Of a DNA stretch of 39,046 nucleotides, positions 28,627 through 37,399 are shown piece by piece. The DNA comes from an uncultured bacterium (lineage in GTDB: Bacteria; Verrucomicrobiota; Kiritimatiellia; RFP12; UBA1067). Numbering within the stretch: the stretch's first letter is position 1; every line of letters begins with the position of its first letter. A program made the translations under genes and the position numbers. The notes below the pieces were generated by a model. The model had not been told where the DNA came from and did not search any database. It saw nothing but the letters and a program-made list of their open reading frames with translations. The DNA lies in NCBI GenBank assembly GCA_902761275.1, contig CACWJS010000023.1, forward strand, positions 1 to 39,046, written 5' to 3'.

Positions 28627-30458
28627 CAAGCGTGGTCTTTGCCGATGAATTCGCAGGGGGCCTTTTTCGCAAGGAGCCCACCAAGGAAGCGGATGCCGTA
28701 GGTCACGTGCGTGGCAAGAACGCCGCAGAGCGTTATGACCCAAACTGCGGGATTGAGCGAGAAGGAAGTCAGCAAGACAAGGAAAATGTACGCGAGCATC
28801 GGCATCGAGATAAGCCCCTGCCAAATGCAGAATAGCTCGACCGACATAATGTCCGGCTGCGGGATCGCGACGAGAATCGCCCAAATGAAGAGATACGCGA
28901 CGAACAGCGTCGGAATGAAGTACGAAAGCCGAAGCGAATTTGACGGATAGCGCTTACAGAAATATCCGCGATGGAACGCGTAGCGGCCGAGCTGCCGCAG
29001 ATGCGCCCCGAAAAGCGGACGGCGGTGGTGGCACACGACGACCCAGGGGTCGTAGACAATGCGCTTTCCGGCGTCGACTATGTCCTTGCAGAGAAGCGTG
29101 TCCTCGCCCGGCCAGAAGTCGGTGCGATAGCCGCCGAAAGAATCGAGAAGCGACTTCCTGACAAAGAGGTTGCAGCTCGGATAGTCGTCAACGTCGCGCC
29201 TCACGCCGCCCGCCTTGTAGCGATAGCGGTAGTTTCCCGAGACGAGCAGATTGTCGTAGACACGCCCGCCCATGCGCGCAAGGAACGAGTCGCCCGGAGG
29301 CGTCACTCCTGGCCCGCCGACGGCACCAATCGTCTCGTCGCCAAAATAGCGAACTGCGTATTCAAGCCAGTGCGCGTCAGGATAGGCGTCGTCGTCGATG
29401 AACGCGATGATCTCGCCCTTCGCCGCCTTGATGCCGAGGTTGCGCTTCTCGGCCGGCCTCACCTTCCCTGTCGGTAGAGTTGAAAGTTTAAAGTTTAAAG
29501 TTGAAAGTTGAGAGTCGGCATCCGGAAGGACGATCACCTCGAAGTTGCGGTAAGTCTGGTTCGCAAGCGCTCCGAGGCACTCGTCTAGCATCCAGCTGCG
29601 GCGCGGGCAGGCGATCACCACCGAGACGAGCGGATCGTGGTCGAGTTTCGGAGGAACCTCGGCCTTCGCGTAGTAGCGAAGGACGCGCAAGCGGTAGAAG
29701 ACGGCGAGCGAGTCGAGCGCCATTGTCTTTACCGTGTTCGCCTTGAGCGCGCCGAACTTGTTGCCGAAGCGAATCACTACAGGCGCCTCGGCGATCTTCG
29801 CGCCGCGCTGGTGGGCGATTGCGAGAAGCTCCAAGTCAAAAGCATAAGTCTTGACAAGCATGCGGCCAAGCGACTCGCCGAGCACTTCGCGGCGAAAGAG
29901 CTTCATGCCAGTCTGCGTATCGGTTATCGGGAGACCGACGAAGATCCTGACGAGCGTGAAGTAGACCCAGCTCACGATCCGGCGATGCCACGGATACTGC
30001 ACGACGCTTCTCTTGTGGCGCTTTGAGCCGATCACGATGTCTGCGCCCTTCTCGACCATCGCCTCGAAGAACCACGGCGTCTGCTTCGGGTTGATGTCGA
30101 GATCGCCGTCAAGCAGCATTACGTATTCGCCAGTCGACGCGTCAAACCCCGCCCTTAGCGCGGCGCCCTTGCCGCCATTCCTCTGGCATATAACGGGCTT
30201 TACGATGACATGCTCGTACTTCGGCTCTGCCGCGCGGGTAAGCGCCGCCGCAGTGCCATCCGTAGAGCCATCGTCAACTGGAACGAGCTCAGCCCTTATT
30301 CCGTGGGAATCAAAAAGCCGCGCCGTCTCCGCGACGTTTGCCTCTATCGTGTCCGCGAGGTTGTAGACCGGCATTATGACGGAGAGGCGGCCGCCGCCTA
30401 TCGCGTCACGCGCGATGGCCCACTTGGCCTCAAGCTTCGTCATGCCGCCTTCGAACAT
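28626..30458 (-). CDS. Two-domain GT2 glycosyltransferase with C-terminal membrane segments
   Basis: 610 aa. Residues 24-265 are a dolichyl-phosphate-sugar-synthase-like GT-A domain (VIMPVYNLADTIEANV, DDGS 62-65, LLDGDLD 116-121, KTYAFDLELL). Residues 275-480 are a second GT-A domain (LVSVVIACPRRSWML, AFIDDDAYPDAHWL, WPGEDTLLCKDI). About three transmembrane helices follow (500-600). It may add sugars to a lipid carrier or an envelope glycan at the inner membrane. A 17-residue DSQLSTLNFKLSTLPTG insertion sits before VRPAEKRNLG in domain 2. AAGGAG lies 6 nt before the ATG, 14 nt after the yidC stop. Confidence 0.88.
   Translation of the reverse strand: MFEGGMTKLEAKWAIARDAIGGGRLSVIMPVYNLADTIEANVAETARLFDSHGIRAELVPVDDGSTDGTAAALTRAAEPKYEHVIVKPVICQRNGGKGAALRAGFDASTGEYVMLLDGDLDINPKQTPWFFEAMVEKGADIVIGSKRHKRSVVQYPWHRRIVSWVYFTLVRIFVGLPITDTQTGMKLFRREVLGESLGRMLVKTYAFDLELLAIAHQRGAKIAEAPVVIRFGNKFGALKANTVKTMALDSLAVFYRLRVLRYYAKAEVPPKLDHDPLVSVVIACPRRSWMLDECLGALANQTYRNFEVIVLPDADSQLSTLNFKLSTLPTGKVRPAEKRNLGIKAAKGEIIAFIDDDAYPDAHWLEYAVRYFGDETIGAVGGPGVTPPGDSFLARMGGRVYDNLLVSGNYRYRYKAGGVRRDVDDYPSCNLFVRKSLLDSFGGYRTDFWPGEDTLLCKDIVDAGKRIVYDPWVVVCHHRRPLFGAHLRQLGRYAFHRGYFCKRYPSNSLRLSYFIPTLFVAYLFIWAILVAIPQPDIMSVELFCIWQGLISMPMLAYIFLVLLTSFSLNPAVWVITLCGVLATHVTYGIRFLGGLLAKKAPCEFIGKDHA
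29478..29516. repeat. AGTTTAAAGTTGAAAGTT repeat in the glycosyltransferase gene
   Basis: Copies of AGTT(T/G)AAAG, reading CAACTTTAAACTT on the coding strand and QLSTLNFKLSTL in the protein. The same word style as in the radical SAM gene. Confidence 0.7.
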
Positions 30459-30472
30459 TGCTCTCCTTCAAA

Positions 30473-32194
30473 TCACTTTCCGTGGCGGCGCATCTGCCGC
30501 GTGACGGGCGGGTCGATCACCTCTCCCATAAGGACTTCGCCCTTCGCGGCCGTCTTGGCAGCCGTCTGGCGACGAATGATCCACATCTGCACGATCGAGA
30601 AGAGGTTTGAGAGGAACCAGTAGAGCGAAAGCGCCGACGGGAACGAGTAGAACATGAAGAGCATCATCGCCGGCATGAAGATCATCATCATCTTCTGCTG
30701 GCTCTTGTCGCCGGTCGAAGGCGTGAACGCGCTCTGGAGCCCGGTCGAGACGGCCATCAGGATCGGGAGGATGTTGAGCCCGCCGAACGGGAACCAGCTC
30801 GAGAATAGCGCTTCCGGCTCAGAGAGGTCGCCAATCCAGAGGAATGGCGCGTAGCGAAGCTCGACGGCGGACCTCAAGACGTTGAAGAGCGCGATGAAGA
30901 CGGGAATCTGGATAAGCATCGGCAGGCACGAGCTCATCGGGTTAACCTTCGCCTCGCGGTAGAGCGCCCACGTCTCCTGCTGGAGCCGCTGCGGGTTGTC
31001 CTTGAACTTCGCCTGGATCTCCTTCATCTTCGGCTGGAGCTCCTGCATCTTCTTCATACCCACGGTCGACTTGTGCGTAAGCGGCCAGAAGAGAAGGCGG
31101 ACGAGAATCGTGAGAAGAATGATCGCGACGCCGTAGTTCGGGATCATGTTGTTGAAGAAGTTGAGAATCCAGACGAGCGGATAGCAGAGCCACCGCCACA
31201 TGCCGAACTCCATCACGTCCTTCATGCCGAGGTCCCAGAGAAGCGACTGCTTCTTGGGGCCGACGTAGAAGACGCTCGTGCGCTTCGCCGTATCGTCCGC
31301 GAGCCTTACCTTGGCGAAGACGGACGCGGGGCGGTAGTTGGACGCGGCCAAATCGCGCGCGACAGTCGCTTCGAAACCGGCGTTTGCCGCGGTCGACGAG
31401 CAGAACGCCGTCACGAAGAAGCGGTTCTTGACCGCGACCCACTTCTGTGCGCCCGGATACTTTATCGCGGCCTCTTCAGGCATGCCCGCCGCGCTCTTCG
31501 AGCCGCTGCAGCCGCCCGAAAGCCCGCCTACGAGATAGCCCTTTAGGGGAGAGTCGCCCTCGCAGTGGTGGATTACGCCCTCCTTGCCCTTGCCAGCATC
31601 CATCGCCCAGCTGTCGACGGAAAGGAGATCGTTCTTCGAGTCTCCCATACGCATCTGCCCAAGGGAAATGGAACCGCCGATTCCCTCGTCCTCGAGCGTG
31701 ATGCGGTAGTCCGCGCCGAGGCGGATGGTGCGGCTCTTGCCACCGTTGACGAATCGGACGGAATCGGGATTTTCCTCGGCCACCTCGAACGACTCTACGA
31801 CCTCGCCCGCGCCAAGCGGCGAATCCGCAAAGTCAAAAGCGACAGGCGGGTTCTCGTCGGAGATTTCGCCGCGGTCCTTCGCGTACTTCTTAAGTGTCGC
31901 CTTCTTGACGACCGCACCCCACGTCGAAAGCTCAAGCTTCAGTTCGTCATTTTCAAGGACGACGATCTTCTCGGGCGTCGCGGGATGCACGGGAGCGGGC
32001 TTTACCGTCTCCGGCGTCGTGACAGTCCCGTCCGTCACGTCCGTCCCGTTGGTCGCGTTAGCCGTGCCCACATCGGCAACGGCCTCGACCGTCACATTCG
32101 TCGCGGCAATCGCCGCCTGCTCGGCTGCATACTTGGCGCGTTCCTTTGCACGCCCCATCTCTGCCCAAATATACCAGGCGAGGACAGCGCCCAA
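30473..32194 (-). CDS. yidC: Membrane protein insertase YidC, start uncertain
   Basis: About 573 aa. Inserts and folds inner-membrane proteins. A first membrane segment ([13 protein letters not shown]) leads to the P1-type periplasmic domain (about 55-310). The Oxa1/YidC core follows from about 340, with [58 protein letters not shown] and [26 protein letters not shown]. The frame has no ATG at its head: TTG at 32194 is the first start-like codon. An ATG at 32202 with GGAGG 8 nt upstream is ideal but in the neighbouring frame; one extra T in the TTTT run (32193-32196) would join it as MPFLGAVLAW. So a single-base error or real frameshift is likely. Confidence 0.88.
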   Translation of the reverse strand: MGAVLAWYIWAEMGRAKERAKYAAEQAAIAATNVTVEAVADVGTANATNGTDVTDGTVTTPETVKPAPVHPATPEKIVVLENDELKLELSTWGAVVKKATLKKYAKDRGEISDENPPVAFDFADSPLGAGEVVESFEVAEENPDSVRFVNGGKSRTIRLGADYRITLEDEGIGGSISLGQMRMGDSKNDLLSVDSWAMDAGKGKEGVIHHCEGDSPLKGYLVGGLSGGCSGSKSAAGMPEEAAIKYPGAQKWVAVKNRFFVTAFCSSTAANAGFEATVARDLAASNYRPASVFAKVRLADDTAKRTSVFYVGPKKQSLLWDLGMKDVMEFGMWRWLCYPLVWILNFFNNMIPNYGVAIILLTILVRLLFWPLTHKSTVGMKKMQELQPKMKEIQAKFKDNPQRLQQETWALYREAKVNPMSSCLPMLIQIPVFIALFNVLRSAVELRYAPFLWIGDLSEPEALFSSWFPFGGLNILPILMAVSTGLQSAFTPSTGDKSQQKMMMIFMPAMMLFMFYSFPSALSLYWFLSNLFSIVQMWIIRRQTAAKTAAKGEVLMGEVIDPPVTRQMRRHGK

Positions 32195-32369
32195 AATGGC
32201 ATCGCAATATCCTCCACAGTCCCAGCAGCGTTCCCTTCACCGCGCCATGCGTCTTCAATGCCCCGATCATGTAGTTGGAACAACTCGGCTCGAATCGGCA
32301 AGCCCCGCCCATCACCGGCGACAGCACTACCTGGTACGCGCGGACGAGCAGAATGAGCGGCGCCGTCAC
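32058..32369 (-). CDS. yidD: YidD membrane-insertion factor with abnormal C-terminus
   Basis: Core [33 protein letters not shown] and [20 protein letters not shown] is diagnostic of YidD, a small amphipathic protein that assists YidC. The chosen GTG (32369) overlaps the rnpA stop as GTGA; an ATG at 32417 is possible but overlaps rnpA by 52 bp. After RCH the normal HPF..GGYDPVP ending is missing and the frame runs on for about 30 codons through the 5' end of yidC as Cys/Arg-rich residues, so the true end has been lost or shifted. See the yidC entry for the likely indel. Confidence 0.75.
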   Translation of the reverse strand: MTAPLILLVRAYQVVLSPVMGGACRFEPSCSNYMIGALKTHGAVKGTLLGLWRILRCHFGRCPRLVYLGRDGACKGTRQVCSRAGGDCRDECDGRGRCRCGHG

Positions 32370-32692
32370 GATGCGCGAGAGGCGAGACGCGCCATTTCCT
32401 CCATCACATCCTGGCATTTCCTGTCCTTAAGGGCGGAGCGCCCGATAAAGACCCACTCGGTCCGCTCGGGCATCGCGCCGCTCTTCACAAGCAGACGGTA
32501 CGCCTCGCGCATCAGGCGCTTCGCGCGGTTGCGGTCAACCGCGTCGTGAAAGCTCTTCTTTGAAACGACGACGCCGGCCTGCTGGTCGGCGTCGGGTGAC
32601 GAGAGATGCCACGCGACGAGGAGACGCCCCTTTATGGAACGCCCCCGGTCGAAGACACGCTTGTACTTCGCGCCGGGGAGCCGCGTGGACAT
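32366..32692 (-). CDS. rnpA: Ribonuclease P protein component
   Basis: 108 aa basic protein that assists the RNase P RNA in maturing tRNA 5' ends. [48 protein letters not shown] (the RNR signature) and [10 protein letters not shown] match the family. It follows rpmH by 12 nt, and its stop overlaps yidD, the universal rpmH-rnpA-yidD-yidC order. Confidence 0.95.
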   Translation of the reverse strand: MSTRLPGAKYKRVFDRGRSIKGRLLVAWHLSSPDADQQAGVVVSKKSFHDAVDRNRAKRLMREAYRLLVKSGAMPERTEWVFIGRSALKDRKCQDVMEEMARLASRAS

Positions 32693-32704
32693 TTCGCCAA
32701 GCCT

Positions 32705-32842
32705 TTAGACCTGCGTCAGGCGCTTGCGGCCTTTCGCACGACGGGACGCGAGAACCTTGCGTCCGCCCTTTGTCGCCTTGCGGGCGCGATAGCCGATTTT
32801 CCTTTTCCTCTTAAGCTTCGAGGGCTGCCATGTCATCTTCAT
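32705..32842 (-). CDS. rpmH: Ribosomal protein L34
   Basis: 45 aa: begins [20 protein letters not shown] and ends [11 protein letters not shown], the near-invariant L34 pattern of the large ribosomal subunit. AAAGGAAG precedes the ATG by about 8 nt. It has its own extended -10 at 32877-32882, next to the stop of the HAD gene. Confidence 0.97.
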   Translation of the reverse strand: MKMTWQPSKLKRKRKIGYRARKATKGGRKVLASRRAKGRKRLTQV

Positions 32843-32876
32843 GATTGATTCTTCCTTTCAACTGAAATGAGCGGAT

Positions 32877-32882
32877 ATTTTA
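32877..32882 (-). promoter_or_regulatory. Extended -10 of rpmH
   Basis: TGGTAAAAT on the minus strand gives a leader of about 27 nt that contains the ribosome site. Confidence 0.55.
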
Positions 32883-32888
32883 CCATAT

Positions 32889-33536
32889 TTACTCTTCGGC
32901 TTTCAAGTGGCGCAGTAATTCCTCAAAACGATTGATCTTGACCGTGAAACGAGAGTCGTTCAGCCGCCCGAAGCCAAAAGTGCAAAAAGCGCCCTTCACA
33001 CCTGCATTTGCCGCCGCCTGCATGTCCGTCCAGCTGTCGCCCACCATCCAGTCGTGCGACGAGAGGCGATGCCCGCCGAGACGCGACGCACACTCCCGCA
33101 GCGACTGGGGGTCTGGCTTCAGCGGCACTCCATCGCCGCCGGCGACAATCGCAGGGCCAAAGTATCGCGCCATGCCGAACTTCTCGAGGATGAGTTTTAC
33201 CGCGAAGTTGGGCTTATTCGTGTTGATGCCAAGAAGCCATCCGCGCGATTTAAGCTCATCGAGGGTCCTTCGCACATTTGGATATGGAACAACCGTCTCA
33301 CAGCAATGCTCGGCGTAGTGGCTGTGGAAAATCTTCCACAGCTCCTCGTACGGAATCGTCGCCTCTGGGATCGAATGTTCAAGAAGATACCGTGCACCCT
33401 GCCCGACATGCGTGATGACCGTCTCGACCGGAAGCTCGGCGAGGCCGAGGTCGCGCCTTGTATGGTTCACGGTTCCGGCGAGGTCGGCGCGCGTGTCGAA
33501 GAGAGTTCCGTCAATGTCGAAGAATACAGCTGGCAT
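32889..33536 (-). CDS. HAD-family phosphatase, phosphoglycolate phosphatase-like
   Basis: 215 aa. Motif I FFDIDGTLFDTR (nucleophile Asp7, Asp9), a helical cap, motif II GINTNKPN, motif III Lys in PLKPDPQSL, and motif IV MVGDSWTDMQAA place it in the Gph/PGP group of haloacid-dehalogenase phosphatases. The likely substrate is 2-phosphoglycolate or another small phosphate ester. It lies between the pseudouridine synthase and rpmH on the same strand. Confidence 0.88.
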   Translation of the reverse strand: MPAVFFDIDGTLFDTRADLAGTVNHTRRDLGLAELPVETVITHVGQGARYLLEHSIPEATIPYEELWKIFHSHYAEHCCETVVPYPNVRRTLDELKSRGWLLGINTNKPNFAVKLILEKFGMARYFGPAIVAGGDGVPLKPDPQSLRECASRLGGHRLSSHDWMVGDSWTDMQAAANAGVKGAFCTFGFGRLNDSRFTVKINRFEELLRHLKAEE

Positions 33537-33540
33537 GGTA

Positions 33541-33602
33541 GGAGTTGGAGTTCAGAGTTGGAGTTGGAGTGGAGTTAGGGGTCAGGAGTCAGGAGTCAGT
33601 AA
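33541..33602. repeat. GAGTTGGAGTT and GGTCAGGAGTCAGGAGTC repeats
   Basis: Two simple-repeat words fill the gap between the pseudouridine synthase stop and the HAD start, and run into the last codons of the synthase. The first word is the one inserted in coaX. Confidence 0.65.
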
Positions 33603-34347
33603 GGCCTTTGGGGGGTGGGGCGGTGAACTCCAGCCATTCGCTGGTGCGCGGATGGCGGAAACGAAGCGACAGCGCATGAAGGTAGAGCCGCGATGCACGC
33701 TCGCCGCCGTACTTCTCGTCGCCTATCACCGGATGTCCCGCTTCGGAAAAGTGGACACGAATCTGGTTCTTGCGGCCGGTCTTGAGCTTCACCTCGACGA
33801 GCGTAGTGCCGTCGGTCGTGGAAATCCGCCGCCACTCGGTCCGTGCGAGCTTGCCAATTCTGGCCTTAGGGTCTTTAGCGTCTTTTAGCGTCGCCTTAGG
33901 GGTTTTCCGAGTCGAGATGCCATTATCAGACCCTAATCTGACCCTAACTGACCTTACCCTGTAGCCGTCGGCGTCTTCAAGAAGATAGGACTCGAAGTTT
34001 CCACTCTCTTCTTCAAGCAATCCTTCTACACGGGCGCGATACGTCTTCTCTGTAAGGCTCGCCCAGTCGGCGCGGAACTTCTCCGCAATCTCCTCGGACT
34101 TCGCGAACATCATGACGCCGCTCGTCTCGCGGTCGAGACGGTGGACGAGCCACACGCGCTTCTTCGATTTCGCCTGCCCCTTGCGCACGTAGTCGTTCAG
34201 AATATTCTCTGCGGTAAGCTGGCTTTCGCGCGCAAGGCGGCCGACGAGCTTCGTGTGCGTCGCGAGAAGCCCGGCGGGCTTTTCGATCACGATTACGTCG
34301 TCGTCCTCAAAGAGGATCGGAAACGGCAGACGGTGCTTATTCTTCAT
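33589..34347 (-). CDS. RluA-family pseudouridine synthase with a repeat insertion
   Basis: 252 aa. Isomerises uridine to pseudouridine in rRNA or tRNA. VIVIEKPAGLLATHT, the catalytic HRLDRETSG (Asp72), EKTYRARVEG, LVEVKLKTGRKNQIRVHF and HPVIGDEKYGG are the family blocks. Between residues about 130 and 165 an insertion (GSDNGISTRKTPKATLKDAK) comes from GACCCTAA-type repeats. The start overlaps the acyltransferase stop by 4 bases (ATGA). No S4 domain precedes the catalytic part. The exact RNA target is unknown. Confidence 0.9.
   Translation of the reverse strand: MKNKHRLPFPILFEDDDVIVIEKPAGLLATHTKLVGRLARESQLTAENILNDYVRKGQAKSKKRVWLVHRLDRETSGVMMFAKSEEIAEKFRADWASLTEKTYRARVEGLLEEESGNFESYLLEDADGYRVRSVRVRLGSDNGISTRKTPKATLKDAKDPKARIGKLARTEWRRISTTDGTTLVEVKLKTGRKNQIRVHFSEAGHPVIGDEKYGGERASRLYLHALSLRFRHPRTSEWLEFTAPPPKGLTDS
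33866..33962. repeat. TTAGGGTC / TTAGCGTC repeats in the pseudouridine synthase gene
   Basis: Words TTAGGGTCTTTAGCGTC and GACCCTAATCTGACCCTAAC flank a short unique segment. They are in frame and lie in a loop between strands. Confidence 0.6.
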
Positions 34348-35252
34348 TTCGCGGCCACCGGCTGGAGTATCCAGCGCTTGTTGTACCAGTACCAGTGCTC
34401 AGGATGCGCCTTGATGCGCTCGTCGAGCATCTTCATCGCCTCGCGCGTGAGACGTGCGGCCTCGGCCTTCTTGTCCTCCGCCGCGGGATCGGGGCGGAGA
34501 GTTCCAACGTGGTCGAAGACATGCTTCCCGTTCTCGCGGCGCATAACGGCGACGACGATCGGCGAGCCGCATCTAACGGCAAACATCGCACCCGCGTGAC
34601 TTACATTCGCCTTGCCGCCAAGGAAATCGACTTCGACATCTGGCTGAGGAACACGAAGGTCTGGGAGTATCGCAAACGCGCGGCCAGACTCAAGCTTCTC
34701 CTTTATTTCTACAAGCGTCTTCGCGCTACCACGCTCGAGAACCTCGATAGCTCCATATTGCCGCTTCATCCACGCGTCGATCTTCGGATTGCGCTGCTTC
34801 GCCGCGATTGCAAAGAGTGGAATTCCGTAGGCGGCCATAGCCCACGCAGCCATATACCAGTTGCCCGAGTGCGGCACCATTATCACGACGCCCTTCCCCT
34901 CGTCGACGTATGCCTGAAGACGGTTTTTGTACATCTGTCCGTCGACAACATGGCGATCCATCCACTTGCGGGTGAGGCGCGGCGCGCATATCATCTCGAC
35001 TGCGGTCTGCAGCACGTTCGCGAGCGAGCAGACGGCGATACGAAGCCGCTCAGGTTTAGTCATCTCAGGAAACACGGACGCAATTCGCTCCATCGTCCGC
35101 GCACGCTTGAAGCGAAAGACGCGAACGGCGAAAGCGGCTGCAAACGACGCAAGCCACATCGCCACCGGATACGGAATTGCGTTGACGAGCCCGCACGCGA
35201 GCCGCAGCGCCCCGTATTCGACATTGACTGCAAATCCGCTTTTCTTCGCCAC
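34344..35252 (-). CDS. LpxL/HtrB-like lipid A acyltransferase homologue
   Basis: 302 aa, membrane-associated. The N-terminal hydrophobic helix and the blocks GVVIMVPHSGNWYMAAWAMA, LFAIAAKQRNPKID and GRAFAILPDLRVPQPDVEVDFLGG place it in the lysophospholipid/lipid A late acyltransferase family, which adds secondary acyl chains to lipid A. The catalytic H-X4-D/E motif is altered: His128 is followed by SGNW and then Tyr133 in place of the acidic residue, so activity or chemistry may differ. The GTG start follows the phosphatase stop directly, with AAGGGGA 8 nt upstream; an extended -10 lies at 35286-35291. Confidence 0.85.
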   Translation of the reverse strand: MAKKSGFAVNVEYGALRLACGLVNAIPYPVAMWLASFAAAFAVRVFRFKRARTMERIASVFPEMTKPERLRIAVCSLANVLQTAVEMICAPRLTRKWMDRHVVDGQMYKNRLQAYVDEGKGVVIMVPHSGNWYMAAWAMAAYGIPLFAIAAKQRNPKIDAWMKRQYGAIEVLERGSAKTLVEIKEKLESGRAFAILPDLRVPQPDVEVDFLGGKANVSHAGAMFAVRCGSPIVVAVMRRENGKHVFDHVGTLRPDPAAEDKKAEAARLTREAMKMLDERIKAHPEHWYWYNKRWILQPVAAK

Positions 35253-35738
35253 TTAGGAATCCCCTTGGTTGTCCTTGTGGTCAGTATTATAGCAAAAAGG
35301 CAAGCTGTCCAAGAGCGCCTGACAGCCGAGAAGCACGTCGTCGTACGTCTCGTCGAAGTTGCCTGTATACCACGGGTCTGCGACGTCGCGATTCGACCCG
35401 GCGAAGGAAAGGAGCTTTTTCAGCTTGCCGCGGTCCTCTGGTCGGACGAGATACTCAAGGTCCGACATGTTGTAGCGATCCATCCCGATGATCAAGTCGT
35501 ATTCAGCCGCCTTTTCGGAGGTGAGGAGCCACGCCTCGCGCCGCGGATGCGGTATGCCCATCTCGTCAAGTTTGACCCTAGTGCCGCGATGCGTGTCGCA
35601 GCCGATAGCGTCTTCGTGCATCGCGGCAGACTCCACCACGACGTCGGACCTTCCCGCCTTGGCAAGCAAGTCCTTCATCACGAATTCCGCCATTGGACTG
35701 CGGCAGATGTTCCCGTGGCAAACGAACAAAATCTTCAT
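35253..35738 (-). CDS. Low-molecular-weight protein tyrosine phosphatase
   Basis: 161 aa. The P-loop VCHGNICRS (Cys7, Arg13) and the general-acid loop DVADPWYTG (Asp121) are complete, so it should be active on phosphotyrosine or on related phosphates such as phosphoarginine. Its message appears leaderless (hexamer 8 nt before the ATG). It starts a tightly packed run leading through the acyltransferase and the synthase to rpmH-rnpA-yidC. Confidence 0.93.
   Translation of the reverse strand: MKILFVCHGNICRSPMAEFVMKDLLAKAGRSDVVVESAAMHEDAIGCDTHRGTRVKLDEMGIPHPRREAWLLTSEKAAEYDLIIGMDRYNMSDLEYLVRPEDRGKLKKLLSFAGSNRDVADPWYTGNFDETYDDVLLGCQALLDSLPFCYNTDHKDNQGDS
35286..35291 (-). promoter_or_regulatory. 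Internal extended -10 for the acyltransferase gene
   Basis: TGCTATAAT on the minus strand within the 3' end of the phosphatase gene, 33 nt before the GTG at 35252. Confidence 0.45.
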
Positions 35739-35746
35739 CGCCGCAG

Positions 35747-35752
35747 ATTATA
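35747..35752 (-). promoter_or_regulatory. Extended -10 of the phosphatase operon, leaderless
   Basis: TGATATAAT on the minus strand, 8 nt before the ATG at 35738. Confidence 0.55.
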
Positions 35753-35806
35753 TCAAATCGCGGCCGACTTTGCGTCGCCCCCGGCCAGACCCGCCTTAGG
35801 AAAAAT

Positions 35807-36442
35807 CTATTGAAAAGAGATATTTGCCGCCAAGACCACGACGACTGCGGCGAGCATCAGAGCCGAGACGAGCTTCAGGGTAGCCGTCGCCTTCACTGAG
35901 CCGACGAGTTTCGCGCGAAAGAAGTCGGCGGCCACAATCGCTGGAAGGTAGATAAAAGGCACAAGGGCGCAGAAAAGCGTACCGAGGAGAAGCGTCTGCA
36001 CAGCCGGCGCAAGAGTCGAGTCGGGGTGCGTGAAACTAGGCAGGAACGCAAGGAAGAAAAGAATCGTCAGCGGGTTCGACATCGACATCGCAATCCCGCG
36101 GAGGAAAAGCCGGAAGCCACGCCCGCTCGCGGGACGGAGCGCGTCGGGTGACGCGGCGCGGAAACTGCGGATTGCGTCCGCAAACGCGCCATAAGCAAGA
36201 TACGCAATATATGCGGCTCCAGCGATCTGGATCGCGGACATCGTCGCAGGGTGGGCTGTGAAGAACGAGGCGACGCCCGCAGTCAAGAGGAGTATCCAGA
36301 GCCAACAACCGGCCACGAGCCCCAGCATCAGCGTTGCGGCGCGAGCCTTGCCGTCCGAAAGCGCGGTCGCGATTGTGCAGGTCAAATCTGGTCCGGGCTT
36401 TACGATGAGCGCGAGCGATCCAATAATATAAGTTGTCAGCAT
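35807..36442 (-). CDS. LysE/RhtB family exporter
   Basis: 211 aa inner-membrane protein with about six helices. The N-terminal SLALIVKPGPDLTCTIATAL carries the family PGP signature, and FLRGIAMSMSNPLTILFFLAFLPSF is the conserved central block. Members export amino acids such as lysine, homoserine or threonine. The start ATG (36442) overlaps the bioB stop by 7 bases; longer frames read back into bioB. Placed with bioB and a LysR regulator, it may export a small metabolite related to biotin, but that is inference. Confidence 0.9.
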   Translation of the reverse strand: MLTTYIIGSLALIVKPGPDLTCTIATALSDGKARAATLMLGLVAGCWLWILLLTAGVASFFTAHPATMSAIQIAGAAYIAYLAYGAFADAIRSFRAASPDALRPASGRGFRLFLRGIAMSMSNPLTILFFLAFLPSFTHPDSTLAPAVQTLLLGTLFCALVPFIYLPAIVAADFFRAKLVGSVKATATLKLVSALMLAAVVVVLAANISFQ

Positions 36443-37395
36443 ACTGCTTTCTTTGCGCCAACAGAGTAACCGGCCTGGACGGCAAGATGCCTGTCGTCGT
36501 CGAAGTCTGCACCAGGCGTTGTGAGAAGAGGGCCCGCGATGCCAGCAGACATTCCAACATAGATGCACTTTGCCGCCGTCTCGTCTGACATGTCGCGGCG
36601 TCCGCCTGCAAAGCGAAGCGGCGTAGAGGGATTCACGAGCCGCAGAAGCGCGACCGAGTCGACGACTCGCTCTGGGTCGAGGATGCCACGGTCCGCAAGC
36701 GGAGTTCCATCAATTGGATGAAGCACGTTGACGGGAATGGAATCAGGCGCAATTTCCTTGAGCGCAAAGCAGAACTCGACGAGCTGCTCGTCCGTCTCGC
36801 CCATTCCGATTATGCCGCCGCAGCATATCTGAAAGCCAAGCTTCTTCGCGACGCGCAGGGTGGCAAACTTGTCGGCCGCTGTATGCGTCGTGCAAAGCGA
36901 CGGAAAGAGAGACGGCGCGGTTTCAAGGTTGCAGTGGACACGCTGGAGCCCCGCCGCCTTGAGTTTTGCGAGGTCTTCTTCGGAGAGGAGTCCGAGCGAG
37001 GCACAAAGCCCGATTTTCGGCGCCGCTTCGCGCATCGTCTTCAATGCCGCGCAGACGTTCTCGACATCCTCGCGGGAAAGCGTGCGGCCGGAGGTGACGA
37101 TGCCTATCCTGTCAGCGCCATTAGCCGCCGCTTCCTTCGCCGCCTTGACGCACGCCTCTGTTCCGACCCAGCCGTATGTCTCACAGCCGGTCTTCCAATG
37201 CGCCGACTGCGCGCACCACTTGCAGTTTTCTGAACATCGCCCAGAGCGCGCGTTGATGATCGAGCAGAAGTCAAACCGCTTCTCGACGCAATTGAGAGTC
37301 GTCTCGTGCGCGCGCTCGCGAAGCTCTACTCTACGCTCCGGTTTCAGGAGCGCCAGCGCCTCTTCTCTCTCTATTCCATCGGACATCGCGTACAT
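36436..37395 (-). CDS. bioB: Biotin synthase
   Basis: 319 aa radical SAM enzyme that inserts sulfur into dethiobiotin. The SAM cluster SGRCSENCKWCAQS has cysteines 54, 58 and 61 (CX3CX2C), and the second cluster ligands are supplied by CASLGLL, CNLET and further cysteines. QICCGGIIGMGE, IPVNVLHPIDGTPL and LRFAGGRRDM (cluster-ligand arginine region) are standard. It starts 4 nt after the lysR stop at MYAMSDG; MSDG at 37386 is an alternative. No other bio gene is in the window, so it may salvage dethiobiotin. Confidence 0.95.
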   Translation of the reverse strand: MYAMSDGIEREEALALLKPERRVELRERAHETTLNCVEKRFDFCSIINARSGRCSENCKWCAQSAHWKTGCETYGWVGTEACVKAAKEAAANGADRIGIVTSGRTLSREDVENVCAALKTMREAAPKIGLCASLGLLSEEDLAKLKAAGLQRVHCNLETAPSLFPSLCTTHTAADKFATLRVAKKLGFQICCGGIIGMGETDEQLVEFCFALKEIAPDSIPVNVLHPIDGTPLADRGILDPERVVDSVALLRLVNPSTPLRFAGGRRDMSDETAAKCIYVGMSAGIAGPLLTTPGADFDDDRHLAVQAGYSVGAKKAVC

Positions 37396-37399
37396 TCCG

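Noticed and set aside
32366-32842. Replication origin beside rpmH-rnpA
   Set aside because: The gene order often borders oriC, but no dnaA, dnaN or cluster of DnaA boxes is visible; the upstream gene is a HAD phosphatase.
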